Below are positions 53,972-63,215 of a stretch of 64,000 nt of DNA, piece after piece; the stretch's first letter is position 1; every line of letters starts with the position of its first letter. The position numbers and the translations under genes are program-made. The stretch is from the NCBI GenBank assembly GCA_016717305.1, contig JADKFY010000007.1:62001-126000 (forward strand). Direction: 5' to 3'. Under the pieces are notes generated by a model. The model was not told the DNA's origin, did no database searches, and saw only the letters and a program-made list of their open reading frames with translations. This DNA comes from Flavobacteriales bacterium. Its GTDB lineage: Bacteria; Bacteroidota; Bacteroidia; Flavobacteriales_F; PHOS-HE28.

Positions 53972-56900
53972 TTAACCTTCCGTGCCGTTGGTCCAGATCT
54001 GTTCAGTGATGCTTTGGCCGTTCTTGAAGTAGAACGTTCCCCACTTCGCGATCACCTTGCTGTATTCGTCGGCCTTATTGCCGCGTACCACCACCCTCTT
54101 GATGATCACTTTGTTGCCTTCGGTATAGCTTTCCTCGGTAACACCTTCGGGATATTCATGGGCCAACTTGGAGCGGTTGCGATCGGCGGCACCTCTGGGT
54201 TGGTTTGCGATCGTGTTATCCAATTCCTGCTTTGTGGCATTTCGGCTATCGGCACTGCGTTGGCCATAGCTGGTCTCCCGGGCAGTAGTCGCCCGCTTCT
54301 GCGCATCCACATCCCTGCGTTGTGCTTCAACGTTCCCTTCACCGCGTTTCTCTAATGCATCCATCCGTTCCTCGGTGGCGATCACATCTTCTCGGGCATT
54401 GCTGTTCCTCGCAATGCCAGCTTGGGCTTGTTCATTCCGACTTTGGGCAATGGCCTCTTTTTGCTCTGCTGCTTCACGGGCACGGCTCGATTGGTCTTGG
54501 TCCCAGATCACCCCACGATCTTGTACGCCCTGTTCCAGGTCCAGTTTGCCTTGGTAGTTCTGGGTCCGTGCCTCTTTGCTCCGTTGTCTTCGCTCAGCTT
54601 CAGCACGTTCCAATGCGCTCTGGTATGCCAGCAGGTCATCAGCTTGTTGTTGACGGCGTGCATCGCTACCCTATATAATTGCGCACTTTCTCCTTGCAAT
54701 CTTTCCTTTTGCTGGATCGGAGCGTCCCGTCGTATGGCGGCTTCGTCGGCATTTTCCGCTTCTGTGTTCTGCAAGTCACTTCGGAACTTCCTTATCCGGT
54801 CGTATTTCTCGGCCTCTTCCCGCTCGCGCGCTTCGCGCATGAAACGGATCGCCTCGTCCTCCTGTCCTGAGCCCACATTGGTGCTTGGCGTGCGCACCAC
54901 CTCCTTTGGTTTCTCTTTGTTCTGCGCTGCAAGTTCGGCCTCTAACCGCAAGCGTTCCTGTTCTGCCAGAAGCCTATCGATCTGGTCGATCTTGGCAAGT
55001 GGATAGGTCTCGTCCGGCTTTATGTCACTGGCCTCGCCGTAGATCCCTCTTGCGTTCAGATAATCCTTCGCGGCCATGGCTTCATCGGCGCGAACTATAC
55101 TGGCTTGGTAACGGGCATCCAGTTCCTGCACACTTTCACGCGCTTTCCTATCCCGTTCCTCTGCTGCAAGACGCGCTTCTTCCGCTTCCCGTTCTTTGCG
55201 AAGCCGTTCAGCTTCGGCACTTTCCTGGGCATTTGCGGCAGCCAACCGTGCGACTTCCGCATCAGCCGCCTCCTTCAAGCGGCGTTCTTCATCCAACCGG
55301 GCCTTCTCTGCAGCCAAGCGTTCCGCCTCGGAAAGTTTGGCGGCTCGACGAGCCAACTCAGCATCGATCGCAGCCAATTTATCCTTGGGATACTTTTCTG
55401 CTGGCTTAACTCCAGTGCCGCCGTGTATTTATCCCGGGCCTTGTCAAAGTCATCCATACCAAATGCAATGTCACCAGCAGCAATCAGCTCTTTGTATTCG
55501 GCATCGATCTGTTCGGCAGCCATGTTCTTTTGGCGCTCGAGTTCTGCCAAACGAGCCTTTTCCGCTGCTGCGGCTTCCGCTGCAAGCCGATCTGCTTCGG
55601 CCTTTGCAGCACTCTCTGCAGCCTCTCGCTCAGCCCGCAGCCGGTCCTCTTCTGCTTTCTTGGCCGCATCACCCAACAGTGAATTGATCTCAGCCAGCTT
55701 ATCCTTCGGGTATTGTTCTTCAGCCTTCACCTCCAAGGCTGCGCGGTAGTCCGCACCAGCCTTATCGTAGGTCTTCGCAGCGAAAGCCTTGTCCGCTGAT
55801 GTGATAAGGTCATTGTACCGCTTGTCCTTTTCCTGCTTTTCACGCAACAAGCGTTCCTCTTCGGCCTTGGCCTGGGCAGTTGCATCGAGTTGCTTTTCGA
55901 TCAATGTGATCCGCTCCTTCGGATAGGCCTCTGTCGGTTTCAAGGTCAGCGCGTCCTTGTAGTCGTTCAAAGCTTCCGAGAATTTGGACCCATCGAAGAA
56001 CTTGTCTGCACTCTTGATCAGGTCGTTGTAGCGTTTTTCAAGTTCCGCTGCCTTCTTTTCCTCTTCTGCCGCCTTAGCTGCAGCCGCGACCAGAGCATCC
56101 ACTTCCGCAATGCGATCCTTGGGATACTTTTCCGCTGTTTTCAACCCACTGGCCTCTTGGTACTTGCTCTTGGCTGCGGTGTAGTCCTTTTTGTCGAAGG
56201 CTGCATCCGCAGTGGCAATTGAAGCATCGTATTTCGCATCCAATTCGGCCTGTTTCTTTGCAGCCTCTGCCTCGACCTGCTTCTTTGAGATCAGCGCGAG
56301 CTGGTCCTTCGGATAGGCTTCGGCAGATTTGATAGCACTGGCCTCATTGTATTTGGTCTTGGCCTCTTCCCAGCTATCCTTACCGAAGGCTTTGTCCGCG
56401 TCTGCAATTGCGGCATCATACCGTTCGTTCAGTTCACGCGCCTTGCGTTCATCTTCTTCCTTCTTTGCCGCTTCTGCTTTGCGAGCCGTTATGGCTGCAA
56501 GTTGGTCCTTGGGGTACTTTTCGGCAACCTTCAGTGCAGAGGCTTCGGTGTATTTTCCAGTCGCATTGTCCCAATCCTGAGCAGCAAATGCGGCATCCGC
56601 TTCGGTGATCAATGCTCGGTACTGTGCGTCAAGTTCCTTGGCCTTGAGTTCGTCCGCAGCCTTCTTGGCGAGCTCTTCCCGCTTTTTGGTAATAGCGACC
56701 AATTGGTCCTTGGGGTATTTCTCCGCCGCCTTCAGCCCAAGTGCCTCATTGTACTTGGTTTCAGCAGCATCATAATCCGCACTTTTGAATGAAGCATCCG
56801 CAGCTAGGATGGCGGCCTCGTATTTGGCCTGGAGTTCCTTCGCGTTCTTTTCGTCCTCGGCCTTTTTCTCCAGCTCGGCCTTTTTCGCGATGATCGCAGC

Positions 56901-58142
56901 CAGCTGGTCCTGTGGGTACTTTTCCGTCGGCTTTAGAGCAAGTGCTTCGGTGTACTTCGCCGTAGCGACATCCCAAGTAGTGCTTTTGAACGCTGCGTCG
57001 GCAGCGGCTATTGCGGCTTTATAGTTCTCCTCCAACTCCTTGGCAAGTTTTTCCTCTGCCGCCTTCTTTTCGGCCGCCAAGCGCATGGCGGCCACCACGG
57101 AGAGTTGGTCCTTGGGATACCTTTCCGCCGGCTTCAGTTCGCTGGCCTCGGTATATTTCGCAATGGCCTGATCCCAGCCTTGGGCCTTCACGGCCGCATC
57201 ACCAGCAGCAACAGCAGCATCGTATTTCGCCTGTAATTCCTTGGCCTTCTTTTCCTCCGCGGCCAAGCGTTCCAGATCCACGAGTATGGCCTCGATCTCC
57301 TTCACCTTCTGCTTGGGATACGCCTCGGTCTCCTTCATCGCAATGGCGTCGTTGTACTTCGTCTTTGCGCTTGCGTAGTCCTTCTTCGCGAAAAGCCCAT
57401 CGGCCTCCTTGATCACGGCATCATACTTCGCGCTCGCGGCCTTGTCCGCCTCTTGGCTGGTCAAGCGCATATTGGCATCGCTCAATTTCGCTGTGGCGAT
57501 GGCGTCTTTCGGCTTCAAGGTGAGCGCCTCACTGAAGTTCTCTACGGCTTTCTTGAAATCCGATGTCGCCATCGACTTCTCGCCACTTTCCATGAGCTTT
57601 GCGAACTTGGCTTCCGCATCGCCTTGGTTCTTCAACAGGTCTTGGTATTCCTTGATCAAACGCGCCTGGGCATCGCGCATTTTAGTGGTGTATTCGATGT
57701 CCCAATTGAAGGTACCCGCAGTGTAGGCGGCCATACCAAAAGGTTCATTCAAGATGGAATAATCGATGCCCGGCAGGTCCGTGAGCATGGAGAAATCGAT
57801 GTTCATGCCGTGCCCTCCTTGCCGGTCTTCTTCCGGTACACTTCGTGTATCGATCTTGATGTTCTTGCCTACAAAACCGGCCTTGTCCACCACGATCTTG
57901 TAGTCTGCACCGTAGTCCAAGTTCAATTCATACTTCCCACTGGCATTCGTGGGCACGTCGATCAACTTCGCACCGTTCTTATAGACCGTAACGACCACAT
58001 CATCCAATTTCCTTGATGAAGTAAGGTCCTTTACCGTCCCGTAGATCATCACATTGTCCACTTGGGCCATCGTCGTGCCTAAAGCGGCACACAGAGCAAT
58101 GGTCAAGCACAACCGGGTAAAGGCTTTTCGACTAGTAGGCAT
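53972..58142 (-). CDS. giant periplasmic repeat protein (11 TPR-like coiled-coil repeats), frame interrupted twice
   Basis: Three overlapping frames join into one protein of about 1,390 residues. It starts with a signal peptide (MPTSRKAFTRLCLTIALCAA), then a carboxypeptidase-regulatory-like beta domain (VMIYGTVKDLTSSRKLDDV) and eleven repeats of about 67 residues of the form YDAAIAAADAAFKS ... KYTEALALKPxEKYPxDQLAAI, each helix pair followed by a Lys/Glu/Ala-rich coiled coil. The C-terminus is charged and ends with KWGTFYFKNGQSITEQIW. Breaks lie near 55406 (GTTAAGCC, one A missing) and 54670 (one G missing from a GGGG run); restoring both makes the span exactly 1,391 codons. Function unknown. 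Confidence 0.75.
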
Positions 58143-58239
58143 GAAATTTTGAACGTCTTGCAGGAGGTTCATGGAACGCCGCAATTTACAACATCTTTGA
58201 CAGCCCTTCGGAACACCATGACCAAAGGGGGATCCAACA

Positions 58240-59361
58240 ATGAAAAGTATATGGGAATCCAACCAGTTCCATAGGCAGCCGGACCTTGTGGTTGTAGGGG
58301 CTGGCATTGTGGGCCTCTTTACCGCCCTGTTCCATAAACGCGCTTTTCCCCACCATCATGTGCTCGTCTTGGAACGCGGGCCGTTCCCGAGTGGTGCAAG
58401 TGTGAAGAATGCCGGGTTTGCCTGTTTCGGGAGTCCGAGTGAATTGCTTGCCGACCTGTCCAATGAGGGTACCGATGCCATGCTCGACCGGGTTGAAGAA
58501 CGATGGCTTGGATTGCTTGAACTTCGGAAGGAACTCGGGGATCTGGCGATCGGATTCGAACCCACGGGTGGGCATGAGATGTATGCGGAACATGACCCGC
58601 TGTACACGAAAGTGGCCGATGGGTTCGATCGGTTGAACGAGCAACTGCACCCTATTTTCGGGAAGGCAGTATTCCAATGGGATGATGCCTCCATCCATCG
58701 TTTCGGCTTGACAGGTGTCAAACATCTGGTACGTACCGACCTAGAAGGCCCTTTGGATACAGGGATGTTGATGAGATCACTCTTGCAGAAATCAGTGGGT
58801 TCGGGCGTTCTTGTACGGACCAATGCGCACTTAACCGGGATCATCGAACAAGCGAGCGGAGTTGAACTTTCACTTGCCAATAGCGAAGTAGTGAGGGCGG
58901 CCAACGTGGTGGTCGCAACGAACGGTTATAGCAAAGCCTTGTTCCCCGAATTGGATGTTCAGCCTGCGCGTGGTCAAGTGCTTCTTACGGAACCCGTGGA
59001 AGGACTTCGATTGAAAGGAACCTTTCATTACGACGAGGGCTATGTGTATTTCCGGGACTACAACGGCCGCGTGTTGCTGGGCGGTGGAAGGAATTTGGAC
59101 ATCGCAGGAGAGACCACCACCGAAGATGCCACCACACCTTTGATCCAAAACGAGTTGGAACGACTGCTGCGTGAGGTGATCCTGCCCGGAAAAACAATAG
59201 CTGTGGCCCAACGCTGGAGCGGGATCATGGGCATGGGGGCAAGCAAAAGTCCGATCGTGCAACACATGGGTCCACGGGTGGTTGTAGCTGTCAGGTTGGG
59301 GGGAATGGGTGTGGCGATCGGGATCCGTGTAGCCCGGCAAGCCGCCGGGTTGATCGGGTAA
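58240..59361 (+). CDS. FAD-dependent amine/amino-acid oxidase family protein (DAO)
   Basis: A 373-residue flavoprotein of the D-amino-acid oxidase superfamily. The FAD-binding loop is VVVGAGIVGLFTALFH near residue 13, followed by VLERGPFPSGASVKNAGFAC, the pattern of the YurR/glycine-oxidase type. The C-terminal GMGASKSPIVQHMGPRVVVAV and GGMGVAIG complete the fold. No signal peptide is present, and the substrate is not known. It is divergent from the giant repeat protein; the start ATG at 58240 leaves 97 bases for both promoters. Confidence 0.87.
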   Translation: MKSIWESNQFHRQPDLVVVGAGIVGLFTALFHKRAFPHHHVLVLERGPFPSGASVKNAGFACFGSPSELLADLSNEGTDAMLDRVEERWLGLLELRKELGDLAIGFEPTGGHEMYAEHDPLYTKVADGFDRLNEQLHPIFGKAVFQWDDASIHRFGLTGVKHLVRTDLEGPLDTGMLMRSLLQKSVGSGVLVRTNAHLTGIIEQASGVELSLANSEVVRAANVVVATNGYSKALFPELDVQPARGQVLLTEPVEGLRLKGTFHYDEGYVYFRDYNGRVLLGGGRNLDIAGETTTEDATTPLIQNELERLLREVILPGKTIAVAQRWSGIMGMGASKSPIVQHMGPRVVVAVRLGGMGVAIGIRVARQAAGLIG

Positions 59362-59497
59362 ATGGAAAATCACCCTATTTGGGTAGATCGCTCCACTTGC
59401 GGAATGCTTGAAAAGATCTAGTTTCGCCCGGTCAACGGCTGATCGCCGTAAAGTTCAAAAACAACCCCAAACTCCTTTTCCTCCAACCCCAAACTCC

Positions 59498-59989
59498 ATG
59501 AAGAATTTGAAACACCTGGTCTTCGCCTTATTGGCCGTTACAACATTTTCACTCGCCTCTTGCAAGAAGGACAAGTGCAAGGACAAGACCTGCCAAAATG
59601 GTGCTCCATGTGTGGATGGGACCTGCAACTGCACGACCGGCTTCTCCGGCGAGAATTGCGAGATCGAGAACCGGGCGAAGTTCCGTAGCACGTATAATGT
59701 GAACGAGTCCTGCCCCAGTGGCAACTTCACCTACCAGATCACCATCTCCAATTCTTCTACCGGTGCCGACAAGGTCCTGATAAGCAATTTCGGAGGATAT
59801 GGTGTATCCGTAACCGCAACGGCTAGTGGGAACTCGCTGAACGTGGCCACTCAACAAGTGGACATCAGTGGAAACTCTGCCACGTTCTCGGGCAGCGGTC
59901 AACTCTCCGGTAATATATTGACCCTTTCATACACCATTTCCGGTGGTGGTAGTTCCGAGTCTTGCACGATGAACTGCACGAAGGTCTGA
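59498..59989 (+). CDS. EGF-like lipoprotein
   Basis: A 163-residue lipoprotein beginning MKNLKHLVFALLAVTTFSLASC, with the lipid Cys at 22. Right after it comes a single EGF-like domain (residues about 27-52) with six cysteines: CKDKTCQNGAPCVDGTCNC and CE. The rest is a beta-rich domain of unknown kind with four further cysteines. Single EGF-like modules on bacterial lipoproteins are seen in Bacteroidota; the partner is unknown. A strong terminator follows. Confidence 0.8.
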   Translation: MKNLKHLVFALLAVTTFSLASCKKDKCKDKTCQNGAPCVDGTCNCTTGFSGENCEIENRAKFRSTYNVNESCPSGNFTYQITISNSSTGADKVLISNFGGYGVSVTATASGNSLNVATQQVDISGNSATFSGSGQLSGNILTLSYTISGGGSSESCTMNCTKV

Positions 59990-60011
59990 TCTTGTCCTTT
60001 CTGAAATTCTT

Positions 60012-60047
60012 GGGGCCCTGAAGTGCAGTCTACACTTCGGGGCCTTT
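60012..60047 (+). terminator. rho-independent terminator after the EGF-like lipoprotein
   Basis: GGCCCTGAAGTG pairs with CACTTCGGGGCC around a seven-base loop and ends in TTTCTC, 22 bases past the stop codon. Confidence 0.85.
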
Positions 60048-60130
60048 CTCTTGGTACCATTCAGGCAGCAGAAGGACCGATCAAAGCCATCAGCCCTATC
60101 TTCGCGGCACTTCAACGAAACGTACCAACC

Positions 60131-60997
60131 ATGACCCGACTTTCCATTTTCGCTCTTTGTGCTGTTCTCGTCCTCTCCTCGTGCGTGGGTAAGAAGAAGT
60201 ATGTCGTACTGCAAGGCAATGCCACCAAGACGACCGAGGAACTGAATGCCTGCAACACTGCCAAAGCGGCTTTGGAAGCGAAAGTGGCCGGTTTGGAATC
60301 AACGAACGACCACTTGAAGGACCAGGTCCGTGACCTGAACAATACCAATGCGGCTCTTTTGAACAATGTCGGCAATATGGCCACGCTTTCCGCGAAAGAA
60401 GCGGAGAACTTGGAGAAGTCGTTGGAAAGCATGCGGGAAAAAGACCTGCAGATCAAGAACCTGAACGATGCCTTGACCAAGAAGGACAGCGTTACCATTG
60501 CATTGGTGACCAGCTTGAAGGGCGTATTGGGCAACATGGATGACAAGGATGTGGAGATAAACGTGGAGAAAGGCGTTGTCTTCATCAGCATCAGCGATAA
60601 GATGTTGTTCACCAGTGGCAGCTATGTGGTAACCGATAACGCCAAGGTCGTACTTGGGAAAGTTGCGACCGTGATCAACAACAAGCCGGAAATGGATGTT
60701 TTGATCGAAGGCCATACCGATGATGTGCCGGTGAGCAAACAGTGCATTAGCGATAACTGGGATCTGAGCGTGTTGCGTGCCACCGCGATCGTCCGCGTAC
60801 TTCAAAAGGATTTCAACGTGGCACCTTCACGCCTCACCGCTGGTGGCCGCAGCCAGTATGTTCCATTGGTGGCGAATGACACACCGGAGAACAAAGCGAC
60901 CAACCGCCGCACCCGTGTGGTGATCCTCCCGAAACTCGATCAGTTCTATGAAATGATCGAGGAGGGTATGAAGGAAGCAAGCGAGGAAGGAAAGTAG
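60131..60997 (+). CDS. OmpA-family peptidoglycan-associated lipoprotein
   Basis: A 288-residue lipoprotein starting MTRLSIFALCAVLVLSSC (lipid Cys 18). A central coiled coil (about 33-120, with LEAKVAGLESTNDHLKDQV) spans to an OmpA-like C-terminal domain that binds peptidoglycan: LIEGHTDDVPV, NWDLSVLRATAIVRVL, and TPENKATNRRTRVVIL. Such proteins anchor the outer membrane to the wall. The ATG at 60131 fits the lipobox; a longer frame upstream covers the terminator and is not used. Confidence 0.92.
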   Translation: MTRLSIFALCAVLVLSSCVGKKKYVVLQGNATKTTEELNACNTAKAALEAKVAGLESTNDHLKDQVRDLNNTNAALLNNVGNMATLSAKEAENLEKSLESMREKDLQIKNLNDALTKKDSVTIALVTSLKGVLGNMDDKDVEINVEKGVVFISISDKMLFTSGSYVVTDNAKVVLGKVATVINNKPEMDVLIEGHTDDVPVSKQCISDNWDLSVLRATAIVRVLQKDFNVAPSRLTAGGRSQYVPLVANDTPENKATNRRTRVVILPKLDQFYEMIEEGMKEASEEGK

Positions 60998-61071
60998 ATC
61001 GGGTTTCTGAAAAGGCCGCACTAGAGGAACATTCCATTGTCTTCGATGGGATCAGGGTAAAACACCCGCTG

Positions 61072-61147
61072 CGACCCTTATCGGGTCGAAAATGCCTTCT
61101 CGCGATTTGCGCCCTGCGGGCTAGATGGTGCGACCCTTGTCGGGTCG
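61072..61147. repeat. two copies of a CGACCC-N5-GGGTCG stem-loop
   Basis: CGACCCTTATCGGGTCG at 61072-61088 and CGACCCTTGTCGGGTCG at 61131-61147 differ in one loop base and share flanking GC and GAAA. A third small hairpin (GCCCTGCGGGC) lies between them. The set fills the gap between the OmpA-like gene and the convergent purC. Confidence 0.7.
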
Positions 61148-61168
61148 AAATATCTTGTAACCACCAGG

Positions 61169-62146
61169 CTACTTGAGGTATTGCGTTAGCGCACCTTGGA
61201 TCCGAGCGTTCACGTCCTCGGTATTCGCCGGGACAAATCGTTCACCGGTGATCCGCTCGTACAACTCCACATAGCGATCGGTAACGCTTTGCACGAAGGC
61301 ATCATCCATCTCAGGGACCTGTTGGCCTTCCTTGCCCATGAAGTGATTCGCAATGAGCCATTCGCGGACGAATTCCTTGCTCAATTGCTTCTGCGGTTCG
61401 TTACGTTCTTGACGCTCCTCGTAGCCTTCAGCATAGAAGTAACGCGAACTGTCCGGGGTGTGGATCTCATCGATCAAGATGATCTGTCCTCCCGGCATCC
61501 CATTTGTGCCGGGAACCGTGCGACCGAACTCGTACTTGGTGTCCACTAGGATCAACCCTTGGGCCTTGGCCAGTCTAGTTCCTTCAGCAAATAAGGCGAG
61601 CGCATAACTCGCCATGGTATCCCATTCCGCAGGTGTACAAAGACCTTGTTCCAGGATCTGATCCGGAGTTATGTCCTCATCGTGCCCTTCTTCGGCCTTG
61701 GTGCTGGGTGTGATCAACGGCTGCGGGAATTGGTCGTTCTCCTTTAGGCCATTGGGCATCTGTGCCCCGCACAATACGCGTTCACCGGCCTTGTATTGCC
61801 GCCATGCATGTCCTGCCAAGTAGCCCCGGACCACCATTTCAACGCGCACCGTAGTGGCTGTTTTACCGATCACCACATTCGGATCCGGCGAGGACATGGC
61901 CCAGTTCGGTGCTATGTGTGCGGTGGCCTGCAGCATGTACCAACTCAGTTGGCTAAGCACTTGGCCTTTGTGCGGTATGCCGCGCGGCAACACCACATCG
62001 AACGCGCTGATCCGGTCACTGGCCACCAATATCGTGCGGCCATCCTTCAGGTGGTAAACATCACGCACCTTGCCCCGATAAACGCTTGCCACGTTAGGCA
62101 GCTCCAGGCTGGAACGCAACAAAGTGCCCGGCGTAGTAGTGGTCAT
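61169..62146 (-). CDS. purC: phosphoribosylaminoimidazole-succinocarboxamide synthase
   Basis: PurC joins aspartate to CAIR with ATP in purine synthesis. The 325-residue product carries VYRGKVRDVYHL, ASDRISAFDVVLPRGIP, the EMVVRGYLAGHAW loop and ILVDTKYEFG with IDEIHTPDSSRY. Length fits the Bacteroidota form. Its ATG overlaps the end of phoH (ATGA), so the two are co-transcribed with phoH first. Confidence 0.97.
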   Translation of the reverse strand: MTTTTPGTLLRSSLELPNVASVYRGKVRDVYHLKDGRTILVASDRISAFDVVLPRGIPHKGQVLSQLSWYMLQATAHIAPNWAMSSPDPNVVIGKTATTVRVEMVVRGYLAGHAWRQYKAGERVLCGAQMPNGLKENDQFPQPLITPSTKAEEGHDEDITPDQILEQGLCTPAEWDTMASYALALFAEGTRLAKAQGLILVDTKYEFGRTVPGTNGMPGGQIILIDEIHTPDSSRYFYAEGYEERQERNEPQKQLSKEFVREWLIANHFMGKEGQQVPEMDDAFVQSVTDRYVELYERITGERFVPANTEDVNARIQGALTQYLK

Positions 62147-63114
62147 TTGCGTTTTGACTTATCGGTCCGCTCTTCCAGTTCCCTGAAAGCCACCAAAACC
62201 TTGGTCACCAGTTCATGGCGGATCACATCCTTCTCATCCAACTCCACCACGTTGATCCCATCCACGCCGCGCAGCATGGCCACAGTGGGCATAAGACCAC
62301 TGGGTTGGCGTTCCGGCAGATCCACTTGGGTCACATCACCGGTGATCACGAACTTGGCACTACGGCCCATGCGGGTGAGGAACATTTTCAACTGTGGAAG
62401 CGTGGCGTTCTGTGCCTCGTCCAAGATCACGAAGGCATGGTCCAATGTACGGCCACGCATAAAGGCCAGCGGAGCGATCTGGATCACGCCTTCATCCAAA
62501 TGGTCGGCCAACTTGGAGGCCGGGATCATTTCACGGAGTGCGTCGTAAAGCGGTTGCAGGTAAGGGTCCAATTTTTCGCGCAAGTCGCCTGGCAGGAAAC
62601 CGAGGTTCTCCCCCGCTTCCACCGCCGGTCGCGTAAGTATGATGCGGCGCACCTTCCGTTCCTTCAATGCCCGAACCGCCAAGGCAACCGCGGTGTAGGT
62701 CTTTCCCGTGCCGGCAGGACCGATCGCGAAGACCATGTCACTGGTCTCTGTGGCCTCCACCATTTTCTCCTGATTACGCGTGCGGGCTTTTACGCGCAAG
62801 CCAGCGTTCCCATGGACAAGCACGCCGGCTTCTTCACCGGGTGAACCGGGCGCAGGTGGCCCGTTGGTCCCCATAATATCGTCCAAGACCTTACGTGGCA
62901 ACTCGTTGTAGCGTGCCACATGTTCGATCAACTGCTCGAAGCGTTCCTCGAAGAGGCCGATATCGTTCTCCGTGCCTTTCAAGATGAGCGTTTCGCCACG
63001 CGCGATGATGCTCAGTTTGGGAAAGAGCGTTCGGATGATGCGCAGGTTGGTATCGTTGGCACCAAGCACTTCAACGGGCTCGACACCTGTAATGGAAAGT
63101 TCTTTTTCGATCAA
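62143..63114 (-). CDS. phoH: PhoH-like ATPase
   Basis: A 323-residue single-domain PhoH protein. After a small N-terminal KH-like region (RTLFPKLSIIARGETLILKG) comes the ATPase with Walker A AIGPAGTGKTYTAVALA, RRIILTRPAVEAGENLGFLP, Walker B HAFVILDEAQNA and VITGDVTQVDLP. It resembles E. coli YbeZ, which acts with YbeY in ribosome maturation. It overlaps purC and is divergent from the SAM hydrolase gene. Confidence 0.93.
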   Translation of the reverse strand: MIEKELSITGVEPVEVLGANDTNLRIIRTLFPKLSIIARGETLILKGTENDIGLFEERFEQLIEHVARYNELPRKVLDDIMGTNGPPAPGSPGEEAGVLVHGNAGLRVKARTRNQEKMVEATETSDMVFAIGPAGTGKTYTAVALAVRALKERKVRRIILTRPAVEAGENLGFLPGDLREKLDPYLQPLYDALREMIPASKLADHLDEGVIQIAPLAFMRGRTLDHAFVILDEAQNATLPQLKMFLTRMGRSAKFVITGDVTQVDLPERQPSGLMPTVAMLRGVDGINVVELDEKDVIRHELVTKVLVAFRELEERTDKSKRK

Positions 63115-63215
63115 GGAACAATGGGGTGTTGAAACAATTTGGGACGATCGGCCGAGTGGCCTTCTAGTTTTGAGGGCCGAAGGTAGTGCCTCGTCGACAC
63201 CTTCACTACCACCCT

